A stretch of DNA of 51,547 nt from Chloroflexota bacterium. GTDB lineage: Bacteria > Chloroflexota > Dormibacteria > Dormibacterales > Dormibacteraceae. Both the position numbers and the translations under genes were made by a program. Positions 31,750 through 40,087 of this stretch are shown here, one piece after another. The DNA is taken from assembly GCA_005881275.1 (NCBI GenBank), contig VBEF01000027.1:1-51547 (forward strand), in the 5' to 3' direction. A model generated the notes under the pieces. It worked only from the letters and a program-made list of their open reading frames with translations. It was not told the DNA's origin and ran no database searches. Position 1 is the first letter of the stretch; each line of letters starts with the position of its first letter.

Positions 31750-34368
31750 CTATCCCTGGTCGAGGGCGTACGCCACCGCATCTTCAGGGGTCATCGCCTG
31801 GCCGGCCTCGAACGCTTTCCTCTCCTCCGCGTCCTCGGCCACGGCAACGGGCCGTCCCCCGATCGCGTTGGCCAGCGTCGCCAGCTGCGCCCCGCTCCTG
31901 GCCTGCATCCCGGCCGCCGCACCCGCGAGCCGGAGGGAGCGGAGACGCTGCTCGCGCAGCCGGGCAATCTGCGCTGAGTCATCGAGCAGGATCATGATGC
32001 CGGATACATCACCTGCTTTTGAGAACAGCCCCAACGCTTCGGTGACGAGTGGCTGTGCGGTCGTCGGGTCGCCGAGATTGATCGCGACCAGGGCCCGAGT
32101 GTGCAGCGACCATCCAAGCCCGAAGCCTTGCCCGAGCTTCCGGAAGAGCTCGATCGACTCCTCGAGCGGAGGTACGGCCGCGTCGTAGTCCTGAAGGAAA
32201 TGGTGGACGTTGCCGATGCCCCACAGGCAGCGGGCAATCCCCGGTGCGTCGTCCAGCTCCCGGAACAAGCCCAAAGCCTCGTCGAGCAATGGGAGCGCTC
32301 TGGCCATATCGGTTCTTCCGACGACCAAAGGAAACGAGTCGTTGTAAATCGCATTAGCAATCGCGTTCTTGTCGCCGGTTGCCCTGGTCAGGACGAGGCA
32401 GTCGTCGTACCAGGCCTGCGCGGCGTGCATATCGGCCTGCCAGTAGGCGATGCCACCGGCCGCCTCGAGCGCGCGCCGGTGCGCGGCCGGGTGTTTGTCC
32501 ACGCCCGGCAGGTCGAGTACCGCTTCGATCCTCGACCGCCCTTCGTGCAGGTGACCGCGCATCTGCCAGAACCGCCACATCGCCGAGGCGAGGCGGAGCG
32601 CGAGCTCGGTCCGGTGACCGGAGATACACCAGTCGAGTGCGGCGCGCAAGTTGTCGTGGTCCCGCGCCAGGCGGTCGAGCTGCGCTTTGCGCTCGCTGCC
32701 GAGCAGCCGTCCTTCAACCTCTTCGGCCATCGCTGCGAACGCCTCCGCGTGACGGTCACGGATCACCTCCGCTTCGCCGCTCTCCTGAAGGCGCTCAGCG
32801 CCGAATTCACGGATGGTCTGCAGCATGAGCAGACGAGGCTCCTCGACGTCGGGCACCCGGCGAAGCAGGCTCTGGTCCGCGAGCTCATCGAGGCCAGTGA
32901 CGACGTCATCGCCGACCTCCTCGGCAGGCCCGCACACGGCGCCGGCCTGCTCGAGCCCGGCGCCCCGGGCAAACACCGAAAAGCGCGCGAGGAGACGGCG
33001 GCCTGGGGCATCCAGCATGTCGTAGCTCCACGCGATCGCACCGGTGAGCGTCTGCTGACGGCTGGGCAGGTCGCGCGCCCCGACTCCGAGGGCGCTGAAG
33101 CTCTTCTCAAGCCGGCTGTAGAGCGCCTGTGGCGAGAAGAGCTTGATCCGGGCCGCCGCGAGCTCGATCGCGAGGGGCAGGCCGTCGACGCGCTCGCATA
33201 TGCCCGCGATGGCGGGAGCGTTCTCGTTGGTGGCGTAGAAGTCCGGCTTCGCCGCCGTTGCGCGTTCGATGAACAGCTTGACCGCCTCGTATTGGGAGAG
33301 GATGTCCAGCGATGGGTGTGTGGTGGAATCGGGGATCAGCAGCGGCTCGACCGGAAACTCGTGCTCGCCATAGGCGCGAAGAGGGGCGCGGCTGCTGACT
33401 ATCACTTTCAGGTTCGGGCTGGCCTGGAGCAGCGTCGAGGGAAAGCCCGCCGCCTCCGGCAGCAGCTGTTCGAAGTTATCTATCACGAGCAGGGTCTTCC
33501 TGTTGCGCAGATGCTCGATCACCATGTCCAGCGGCAACCGGTTGCCTGTCATCGGAATCCCGATCGCTTGCGCGATAACGGATGGAATCACTTCGGGATC
33601 GCGGACCGCGGAGAGCGCGATGAAGTAGACACCATCCGGAAACTGGTCGAAGGTCTCAGCTGCGACCTGCAGGCTCAAACGGGTCTTACCGATGCCGCCA
33701 GGTCCGGTCAGCGTGAGCAGGCGCGACGTCTCGACCAGCCGCTTCGCGCGCGCCACCATCTCCGAGCGGCCCACAAAGCTGGTCAGCTGGGTCGGAAGGT
33801 TATTGGGTGTGCCGTCGAGCGTGCGCAGCGCCGGAAATACATCTGGAACTCCCTCCACGAGAAGCTGATAAAGGTGCTCCGTCCCTGCGAGATCACGCAG
33901 GCGGTGCAGGCCCAGGTCGCGCAGCTGCAGCCGCTCCGGAAGACGGCCGGCCACCAGCGCCTGGGTGGCCTCGGACACCAGCACCTGGCCGCCGTAGGCC
34001 GCCCCCGCGATCCGCGCGGCATGATGGACGTCGAGCCCGATGTATTCGTCGCCCATCAGCGGCGCTTCGCCCGTGTGGAGGCCGATCCGGACGCGAAGCG
34101 CGCCACCTTCCGGCCATCGGTGCTCCGCGAACGACTGCTGTGCCGCGGCGGCGGCGTGGCAGGCGTCGAGCGCGCTCGCAAAGACGCAGAAGAACGAGTC
34201 GCCTTCGGTCCGCAGCTCGCGACCTTCGTTGCTGCGAAAAGCCTCGCGCAGCAGCTCGTGGTGGACCATCTGCAGCTCGACGTATCCCTGACCGAGCTGC
34301 TGCATCAGACGCGTCGATCCCTCGATGTCTGTGAAAAGAAACGTGACTGTCCCGGTGGGGAGGGTCAA
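31750..34368 (-). CDS. Class III cyclase domain - NB-ARC ATPase - TPR signalling protein
   Basis: The 872-residue protein has three parts. Residues about 1-165 are a class III nucleotidyl cyclase domain with metal Asp in FLFTDIEGSTRL and a second acidic site in RTEGDSFFCVF; the transition-state Asn position reads His (DVHHAARI), so activity is uncertain. Residues about 195-500 form an NB-ARC/AAA switch ATPase with Walker A LTGPGGIGKT and Walker B LLVIDNFEQ. The remainder holds TPR-like helical repeats (ALPLLDEALGLFRELDDAPG). No LuxR helix-turn-helix is present. Its ATG overlaps the monooxygenase stop by 4 bases. Confidence 0.9.
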   Translation of the reverse strand: MTLPTGTVTFLFTDIEGSTRLMQQLGQGYVELQMVHHELLREAFRSNEGRELRTEGDSFFCVFASALDACHAAAAAQQSFAEHRWPEGGALRVRIGLHTGEAPLMGDEYIGLDVHHAARIAGAAYGGQVLVSEATQALVAGRLPERLQLRDLGLHRLRDLAGTEHLYQLLVEGVPDVFPALRTLDGTPNNLPTQLTSFVGRSEMVARAKRLVETSRLLTLTGPGGIGKTRLSLQVAAETFDQFPDGVYFIALSAVRDPEVIPSVIAQAIGIPMTGNRLPLDMVIEHLRNRKTLLVIDNFEQLLPEAAGFPSTLLQASPNLKVIVSSRAPLRAYGEHEFPVEPLLIPDSTTHPSLDILSQYEAVKLFIERATAAKPDFYATNENAPAIAGICERVDGLPLAIELAAARIKLFSPQALYSRLEKSFSALGVGARDLPSRQQTLTGAIAWSYDMLDAPGRRLLARFSVFARGAGLEQAGAVCGPAEEVGDDVVTGLDELADQSLLRRVPDVEEPRLLMLQTIREFGAERLQESGEAEVIRDRHAEAFAAMAEEVEGRLLGSERKAQLDRLARDHDNLRAALDWCISGHRTELALRLASAMWRFWQMRGHLHEGRSRIEAVLDLPGVDKHPAAHRRALEAAGGIAYWQADMHAAQAWYDDCLVLTRATGDKNAIANAIYNDSFPLVVGRTDMARALPLLDEALGLFRELDDAPGIARCLWGIGNVHHFLQDYDAAVPPLEESIELFRKLGQGFGLGWSLHTRALVAINLGDPTTAQPLVTEALGLFSKAGDVSGIMILLDDSAQIARLREQRLRSLRLAGAAAGMQARSGAQLATLANAIGGRPVAVAEDAEERKAFEAGQAMTPEDAVAYALDQG

Positions 34369-35891
34369 CGTTGGGGCTTGGCCAGCGATGGGCTGAGCAA
34401 TGGCTCGAGCGCTGCCGTAATCGCCGCGCGGTGCTCGTCGCGCTCGAAGTCAAGGAGCGGATCTGGTGGCAGCAAATGCTCAGTCACGACATTGTTGCGC
34501 CGCACGTACACGATCGGATAGAGATCTTCGCGCCCGTTCGATTCGAGCGCGATGGCGGCGCCGTCATGACCTGCGCTGTCGACGAACGTCGCCAGCGGGG
34601 TGATCCCCTGATCCACGATTCCGCGGTCGGAATCAATCGCGACAACGTGTGCCAGATACGAGCGCTGATGCCACAGCTCCGGTCCGTACCTCGCCTCAGC
34701 GAGCAACAACGGAATCACGTCGTCCGCCGCGATCTGGCGCCGTGGCGGCTGGATGCCGAAGTGCGCTTCAGCCAGATGACGGGCCAGCACGCGAGCGTTA
34801 TACCGGTAACCCTGCACCGCACCCGAGTTGCTCGGGATGCCGTGCTTCATCATGCCCTGAGACCCCTGGTTGATCGTGCCCGCAAAGTAAATCCCCGGTG
34901 TGGAGGCGCTCTCCCAGAACGGAGTCTGGACCGGCAGCCGGCTCTGGCCGACCGTCCGTACGCCCAGGTCGGGCAGGTCGCGCAGTGGAGAGGTGAATCC
35001 CGTGGCGGCGATCACATCATCGACCTCGACCACGAGGCTGACATTCTCGCGAGCGTTTCGCGTACTCACCTGGTAGGTGTTGCCGGCTCGTTTCACCTCC
35101 TCGATCGACGCGTCGAGGATGATCACGCCGCCCGCGAGGACCGAATCCTCGTAGGGCTGGACGTAGCGCGCGCGCACGCCGACGAGGGAATGAGTGTTGA
35201 CCGAAAGCTTGGCCGGGCTGGGCGACGCGAGGATGATCTGCCTGGCCCACGGCAGCAGGCCGGAGGCGATCTCGAATCCCGAGTTTTGCTTGCCGATGAT
35301 GAAGACGCGGCGGTCGGCATAGGTCTCGACCGCACGCAGCTCGCCGTAGTGCGGGACCTCGGCAACTCCCGGAATCGGGGGGCGAAACGGCTGCGCCACG
35401 CCGACCGCGAAGACCAGGATCGGAGCGCGGTATTCGCCGTCCGTCGTGCCAAGTACGAAGTCGCCGGCGCTGTCCTTGCGGGTCGTCTCCCATCCGCATC
35501 TGTACCTGACCCTCAGGCCGGTCCGTCCTGCGAACAAGGCCAGCCCGCGTTCCATCTCGGGGCGGGACGGAAAGTAAGAGCTGCCATCCATGACCTCGGG
35601 CATGACCCCGCGATGCATTTCCTCTTCTGCCAGGAGGCTGTTCCAGTCGTAGCGCTCGTACTCACGCGAGTGGCGGTCGAAACCGGTGAATGGCTTGGTC
35701 CAGCTCAGCATCCGCTGGAAGACAGGCCAGCGCCGGAACATGCCGCCGGGTGCCTCGTCCTGCGAAAGCACCGCGTGCTCGATGCCGAGACGGCGGAGGC
35801 AGTAGGTGAGCTGCAGCCCGCCCGGCCCACTGCCGACGACGATGAGCGGATAGCGGCCCGGCGGAAAGGGTTGCGGCTCTAGCTCAGCCAC
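34365..35891 (-). CDS. FAD-dependent monooxygenase-like oxidoreductase
   Basis: The 508-residue flavoprotein has an N-terminal FAD Rossmann motif (LIVVGSGPGGLQLTYCL, about 17-33), a second nucleotide-binding motif that is degenerate (VFIIGKQNSGFEIA, about 195) and the C-terminal FAD motif GIYFAGTINQGSQG. It resembles flavin monooxygenase/lysine N-hydroxylase-like enzymes. It overlaps the cyclic-nucleotide-binding-fold gene upstream by 13 bases and the cyclase/NB-ARC gene downstream by 4, so it is in their operon. Substrate unknown. Confidence 0.85.
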   Translation of the reverse strand: MAELEPQPFPPGRYPLIVVGSGPGGLQLTYCLRRLGIEHAVLSQDEAPGGMFRRWPVFQRMLSWTKPFTGFDRHSREYERYDWNSLLAEEEMHRGVMPEVMDGSSYFPSRPEMERGLALFAGRTGLRVRYRCGWETTRKDSAGDFVLGTTDGEYRAPILVFAVGVAQPFRPPIPGVAEVPHYGELRAVETYADRRVFIIGKQNSGFEIASGLLPWARQIILASPSPAKLSVNTHSLVGVRARYVQPYEDSVLAGGVIILDASIEEVKRAGNTYQVSTRNARENVSLVVEVDDVIAATGFTSPLRDLPDLGVRTVGQSRLPVQTPFWESASTPGIYFAGTINQGSQGMMKHGIPSNSGAVQGYRYNARVLARHLAEAHFGIQPPRRQIAADDVIPLLLAEARYGPELWHQRSYLAHVVAIDSDRGIVDQGITPLATFVDSAGHDGAAIALESNGREDLYPIVYVRRNNVVTEHLLPPDPLLDFERDEHRAAITAALEPLLSPSLAKPQR

Positions 35892-36205
35892 TTGGTCACG
35901 AGGCAGCGCAGCGGCCCGATCGCGACGATGTCCGCGGTGGGCGCCTCGCCGAGCAGGACGGAGATCTCGCCGAAGTAGTCCCCGGCCCTCAACGTCGCGC
36001 GGTCGACGCCGTCGATGCGAATCGCGGCGGTCCCGTCAAGGACGATGTACAGGCCCGATCCGCTGAGCCCCTGACGGAGAACCTTCTCGCCGTCGGCGAA
36101 CCACTGCTCCGCAAACACGTCGACGACGTTCTCGCGCTGCGGAGTCGTCAGGTCCGCGAAGAGGGCGAATCCGGCGATCGTGTCCGCGAGCTCACCTACC
36201 GCCAC
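35879..36205 (-). CDS. Stand-alone cyclic-nucleotide-binding-fold protein
   Basis: The 108-residue protein is only a cyclic-nucleotide-binding beta-roll (FALFADLTTPQRENVVDVFA; GLYIVLDGTAAIRIDG; AGDYFGEISVLLGEAPTADI) without a DNA-binding domain. The phosphate cassette keeps the GEISVL part but lacks the Arg normally found in the PR(T/S)A position (here EAPTA), so classical cAMP binding is doubtful. GTG 36205 is one base after the zinc-finger stop, and the 3' end overlaps the monooxygenase gene. Confidence 0.85.
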   Translation of the reverse strand: MAVGELADTIAGFALFADLTTPQRENVVDVFAEQWFADGEKVLRQGLSGSGLYIVLDGTAAIRIDGVDRATLRAGDYFGEISVLLGEAPTADIVAIGPLRCLVTKWLS

Positions 36206-36206
36206 G

Positions 36207-36470
36207 TCATGCCTCTCCGACCATCTCGTCGTCTGCGAAGCAGTACAGCCAGCGTTCGCCGGGCTCGAACGACCTGACGATGGGATGGGAGTCGTGGCGG
36301 AAGTGAGCCCTCGCGTGCCGGTTTATCGAATCGTCGCAGCAGCCGACGTGGCCGCAGGTCATGCAGAGCCGCAGGTGCACCCACTCGCCTCCGGTCGCCA
36401 GGCATTCCGCGCAGCCGTCCGGGGTGCCCGGCGCAACGTCGCGGATCATGCTCAAGTGCCGGCATGTCAC
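36207..36470 (-). CDS. Stand-alone UBP-type zinc-finger protein
   Basis: The 87-residue protein is a complete UBP-type (ubiquitin-C-terminal-hydrolase) zinc finger: CAEC, CMTCGHVGCCDDS, HARAHFRHDSHPIVRS, then EPGERWLYCF. All Cys/His metal ligands of the family are present. In eukaryotes this finger binds the free ubiquitin C-terminus; in bacteria it is found alone or fused to cyclic-nucleotide-binding and thioredoxin-reductase-like domains. It is the first gene of the overlapping operon with those kinds of partners. Confidence 0.9.
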   Translation of the reverse strand: MTCRHLSMIRDVAPGTPDGCAECLATGGEWVHLRLCMTCGHVGCCDDSINRHARAHFRHDSHPIVRSFEPGERWLYCFADDEMVGEA

Positions 36471-36509
36471 TGCGCGATCATGATGACACTCACCCGGACG
36501 AGCGGCGGC

Positions 36510-36944
36510 TCAGGTCCCGACCTGCTCCTGGCACCATGCGTAGAGCGCGTCGTACATCGGCATCTGCGCCTCCAGCTTGTCGTGGTCATGGTCGCCGTAG
36601 GCGCGGCGGAACCCCATCGCGATAGCGCGGAGGCCCGCGGCTTCAGCCGTCTGGCCGACATCCGAGTCGATATCGGCGCCGTGCACGATTCTGGCCATGC
36701 GGTCGAGTGCGGCGTCGTCCAGACCGTACTTGACCAGGATCGACTCAAATGAGCACCGGCCGTCGACATGGCCAAGCTCGACTCCCTCGACGTCGAATGG
36801 CACAGCATCCTTCTCCCTGGCCACGCGAAAGACCTCATGCGGATCCACATAGAGGAACTCGGCCTCATTGTCGAGAAACCGGCGGATCAACCACGGGCAG
36901 GCGATCCGGTCCACGGCGGCATTCTTCCGGGTCACAAATCGCAT
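36510..36944 (-). CDS. ChrB C-terminal-domain protein (chromate-resistance-like)
   Basis: The 144-residue protein matches the ChrB C-terminal domain: MRFVTRKNAAVDRIACPWLI, EFLYVDPHEV, then GHVDGRCSFESIL and a His/Asp-rich GDHDHDKL. The domain accompanies chromate and other oxyanion resistance genes, but its activity is unclear. The frame runs upstream to 37382, but ATG 36944 has a GAGG ribosome-binding site and starts at the conserved motif. It ends 39 bp before the UBP-finger gene, so it may lead that operon. Confidence 0.85.
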   Translation of the reverse strand: MRFVTRKNAAVDRIACPWLIRRFLDNEAEFLYVDPHEVFRVAREKDAVPFDVEGVELGHVDGRCSFESILVKYGLDDAALDRMARIVHGADIDSDVGQTAEAAGLRAIAMGFRRAYGDHDHDKLEAQMPMYDALYAWCQEQVGT

Positions 36945-37054
36945 CGGCTTTGTCCTCACTTGCTCTCCTGGCTGTCCCCGCGCCGGTATTCCTCGGGTCG
37001 CCTGCCGGTCACCGGTCCAGCTCGTTCCCCGAGGCGATTTTGCGCCACGACCGA

Positions 37055-37669
37055 TCAGCGGCGCCGGCGCGACGGCCCCCGGGCGGTCACGTTGGGATCT
37101 GTGAGGTAGCGCTGAATCGTGGGGCCGATCCATCGCGCAAGCTCCTCGCGAGACGCCGACGACAAAGGTTCGACTTTGATCACGTAGCGGAGAAGTGCGA
37201 GCCCGACCAGCTGCGTCGCCACCAGGCTCGCACGCAGCTGTGGATGGTCGAGCTTGATCGCCTCGGCAATGCGGCCAAGGACCTCGCGGGTGACGAACTC
37301 GCGCATCAGGTCTGCGGCCAGCTCGCTGCTCACGACCGACCTGATGAGGCCCAGCAACGAGGAACCGGCGGCAGAATCCCATGTCTCGAGAAAGAACATG
37401 ACCATGCGCTCGCCCAGCCCGTCGATCCCCGGCTCGAGCAGGCGAGGGATGAACTCCGCCGGGTCGACCGGAAACTGGACCGCGGCGAGGAACACGCCCT
37501 CCTTCGACCCGAAATAGTGGGGAATCATCGCGGGGTCGACACCCGCCCCCGCGGCGATGCCGCGCATCGTCGCGCCGTCGTAGCCCTCCTCGCCGAAGTG
37601 GGAGCGGGCGGCCGCCAGGATCTTCTCCCGCGTGCCGCCTGCGCCGGGCCGGCGGCCGGTTCGTGGCAT
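37055..37669 (-). CDS. TetR-family transcriptional regulator
   Basis: The 204-residue regulator has an N-terminal helix-turn-helix (KILAAARSHFGEEGYDGATM, GVDPAMIPHYFGSKEGVF) and a C-terminal domain of the type with VSSELAADLMREFV. ATG 37669 begins at MPRTGRRPGAGG, the normal start of this subfamily; the longer frame from 37741 is not needed. It lies 10 bp downstream of the membrane protein gene and probably represses that two-gene operon through the operator at 38700. Confidence 0.9.
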   Translation of the reverse strand: MPRTGRRPGAGGTREKILAAARSHFGEEGYDGATMRGIAAGAGVDPAMIPHYFGSKEGVFLAAVQFPVDPAEFIPRLLEPGIDGLGERMVMFFLETWDSAAGSSLLGLIRSVVSSELAADLMREFVTREVLGRIAEAIKLDHPQLRASLVATQLVGLALLRYVIKVEPLSSASREELARWIGPTIQRYLTDPNVTARGPSRRRR

Positions 37670-37679
37670 CCGAGAAGAG

Positions 37680-38678
37680 TTAGCGAGCCACGGCCGGCAT
37701 CGCGGCCGCGGCACGGACACGATTCCGAACGGCCTCTGCAACCAGCATCAACACGAGGCCCGCCAGCAGCCAGGCGCCCAGGACGAAGACCGGTGTCGCC
37801 ACGCCGCTGCCATCGAAATACAGGGCGCCGCGAAACGCGCTGAACAGCTGTCCCGCCGGCATCCACGGCGATAGCGCCCGGTAGGCGTCCGGCAAGAATT
37901 CCTGGCCGGCCGGACCGCCTGACGAGATCAAGTCGAGCAGCACGACAACCAGACCGGCGAGGCCGAGGCCCGGCTCGGCGAGCAATCGAGTCAAGCCGGC
38001 GGTCACACTACCCGTGGCCAGGGCGGCGAGTGCGATCAGGCCCGCCATCGCGGCCGCGCCTGTGAAGTCGTACCCGCCAACGATCCAGGCCGACATTCCG
38101 ACGCCGGTGAGCCCGGCCGCCAGCGCCCAACCAACCACCACGCCCAGCCATGTCGAAAGGCGCGCCGCGCGACCGCGGGCAAGCAGGATCGCCTGCACGA
38201 CGAAAGTCGCCACGATCGTGGCGAGGACCAGGAAGAACAGGACGAGACCGTGCGGGTCACCGGAAGCGAACGGATGAGTCACCTCCACCGCAAGCTGCGC
38301 GCCTTGAGCCGAAAACACTTGCGTGAACACCGCCGTCGTCAAACCTGTGATCGCGTCGCCGGCGGCGCCCGCGACGATCAGCTTCGGCGCGCCGGCGGTG
38401 AGCACCAGCGCAGCGTCGACGTCCCTTGCATCCAGAGCCGCCCGCGCCTGGTCCTCGGAGGTGTAGGCCGTGAACTGGAAAGTGCCCGGGGCTTTGGAGC
38501 TGAACGCGTCGGTGATCTGAGCCACCGCGGGCGGCGGTCCGGCTACGCCGACCGGAATGTGGTGCGGTCGCGGGTCACGGATTGCAGTCCCGATCAGCCC
38601 GAGCAGCGTGACCAGCACCAAGAGCCCGGCCGCAATCGGGGCCAACACTGATTCCACTGCTTGGCTTCGGTCTTTCAT
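37680..38678 (-). CDS. YhgE/ABC-2-like membrane protein
   Basis: The 332-residue protein has an N-terminal helix (about 12-33), a soluble extracytoplasmic domain of about 110 residues and five or six C-terminal helices. This is the topology of YhgE/Pip and ABC-2-type export proteins. No ATPase accompanies it. It is followed by a TetR regulator and preceded by a strong promoter/operator, an arrangement typical of inducible efflux or membrane-stress proteins. Confidence 0.8.
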   Translation of the reverse strand: MKDRSQAVESVLAPIAAGLLVLVTLLGLIGTAIRDPRPHHIPVGVAGPPPAVAQITDAFSSKAPGTFQFTAYTSEDQARAALDARDVDAALVLTAGAPKLIVAGAAGDAITGLTTAVFTQVFSAQGAQLAVEVTHPFASGDPHGLVLFFLVLATIVATFVVQAILLARGRAARLSTWLGVVVGWALAAGLTGVGMSAWIVGGYDFTGAAAMAGLIALAALATGSVTAGLTRLLAEPGLGLAGLVVVLLDLISSGGPAGQEFLPDAYRALSPWMPAGQLFSAFRGALYFDGSGVATPVFVLGAWLLAGLVLMLVAEAVRNRVRAAAAMPAVAR

Positions 38679-38699
38679 CGCCCATCCCTCACCTTGCGC

Positions 38700-38746
38700 G
38701 AATTCACCCTGCGTTGAATTCTACGATCGTTGAATTATGGAGTCAA
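38700..38746 (-). promoter_or_regulatory. Near-consensus promoter with TetR-type operator
   Basis: On the minus strand TTGACT (38746-38741), a 17-base spacer and TAGAAT (38723-38718) form an excellent promoter. A perfect inverted repeat, GAATTCA (38700-38706) and TGAATTC (38715-38721) with an 8-base spacer, covers the -10 and start site. A further TTGAATT occurs at 38730-38736 in the spacer. Binding of the TetR protein encoded downstream would block polymerase. Confidence 0.72.
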
Positions 38747-38800
38747 GAGGCGCCCTCTGAAATCACAAGTGGCGGACTGCGGTTCCCTTACAAATAGGTA

Positions 38801-40087
38801 ATGAAGCGCGTCCACTACGCCTGGATCGTCGCGGCGGTCACGTTCATTGCACTGATGGGCGCGGCCGGCTTTCGCGCCACACCAAGCGTGCTCATCGTGC
38901 CGCTGCAGAACGAGTTCGGATGGAACCGCGCCGTCATCTCCGTGGCGGTGTCGATCAACCTCATCCTCTTCGGACTCACCGGCCCGTTTGCCGCGGCCCT
39001 CATGGACCGATTCGGCCTGCGCGCCGTGACGGTGGGCGCTTTGATCACGGTCGCCACAGGCGCCCTGCTGACCACGGTCATGACCTCGCCGTGGCAGCTG
39101 TATTTGCTGTGGGGACTGGTGGTCGGTCTGGGCACCGGATGCATGGCGTCCGTCCTGGCCGCCACCGTCGCGGGACGTTGGTTCGTCCATCGCCGAGGTC
39201 TTGTGCTGGGCGCGTTGACCGCCGCCGGCGCGACCGGGCAGCTCATCTTCCTGCCGGGACTTGGATATCTCGCTCAGTACCAGGGTTGGCGCTGGGCCGC
39301 GATCACCGTCGGGGTCGCGGCGCTCGCCGTCGTGCCGATCGTCGCGCTCTTCCTTCGCAACCGGCCAAGCGACCTGGGGCTGCGAGCCTACGGCGCAACG
39401 GAGGCTGACAGCGCTCCGCTGACCACCGGAAGTCCGATCCGCAACGCATTCGGCGGCCTTCGCCTCGGCGTCCGCTCACGCGACTTCTGGCTTCTCGCGG
39501 GCAGCTTTTTCATCTGCGGCGCCTCGACCAACGGACTCATCGGGACCCACCTGATCCCGGCCTCGATCGACCACGGCATGGCGGAGGTCACGGCGGCGAG
39601 CCTTCTTGCCGTGATCGGGATCTTCGACGTCATCGGGACGCTTGCGTCCGGCTACCTGACCGACCGCTTCGACAGCCGCTGGCTGCTCTTCTTCTACTAC
39701 GGCCTGCGCGGGCTCTCGCTTCTGCTTCTTCCTTATGTGTTCGGCAGCGCGCAGTTCGGGCTGATCCTGTTCATCGTCTTCTACGGACTGGATTGGGTTG
39801 CGACCGTCCCGCCGACGGTGCAGCTGGCGCGTCGCGCCTTCGGGCAGCAGAATTTCGCCATCGTCTACGGCTGGATCTTTGCTGCGCACCAGCTGGGCGC
39901 GGCTTCGATCGCGTTCGCGGCAGGCGCGGTGCGCACCTTCTTCGGCGACTATCAGCTCGCGTTCATGAGCTCGGGCTTGTTGTGCCTCCTTGCGGCGGGA
40001 CTCGTGCTGCGCATCGCGCGACCGTCGCCTGGGCCTGTTCCGGTGGTCGAACCCGGCGTGGGTGCTGAGGCCCCGGCCTACTCCTGA
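38801..40087 (+). CDS. MFS transporter
   Basis: The 428-residue, 12-helix major facilitator shows the loop 2-3 motif ALMDRFGLRAVTV, RWFVHRRGLVLGALTAAG after helix 4, and YLTDRFDSRW in the second half. The style resembles OFA/monocarboxylate-type members. Substrate unknown. It ends in an overlap with the CopC-CopD gene (CTGA), so both may be co-translated. Confidence 0.9.
   Translation: MKRVHYAWIVAAVTFIALMGAAGFRATPSVLIVPLQNEFGWNRAVISVAVSINLILFGLTGPFAAALMDRFGLRAVTVGALITVATGALLTTVMTSPWQLYLLWGLVVGLGTGCMASVLAATVAGRWFVHRRGLVLGALTAAGATGQLIFLPGLGYLAQYQGWRWAAITVGVAALAVVPIVALFLRNRPSDLGLRAYGATEADSAPLTTGSPIRNAFGGLRLGVRSRDFWLLAGSFFICGASTNGLIGTHLIPASIDHGMAEVTAASLLAVIGIFDVIGTLASGYLTDRFDSRWLLFFYYGLRGLSLLLLPYVFGSAQFGLILFIVFYGLDWVATVPPTVQLARRAFGQQNFAIVYGWIFAAHQLGAASIAFAAGAVRTFFGDYQLAFMSSGLLCLLAAGLVLRIARPSPGPVPVVEPGVGAEAPAYS

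Noticed and set aside
31750-34368. LuxR-type LAL regulator
   Set aside because: Although NB-ARC and TPR parts are similar, no C-terminal helix-turn-helix is present and the N-terminus is a cyclase domain.
32101-34521. An 806-codon open frame on the plus strand opposite the cyclase/NB-ARC gene
   Set aside because: It is the antisense shadow of a high-GC gene. The minus-strand product has clear domain motifs along its whole length, whereas this frame has none and is rich in Arg, Gly and Glu.
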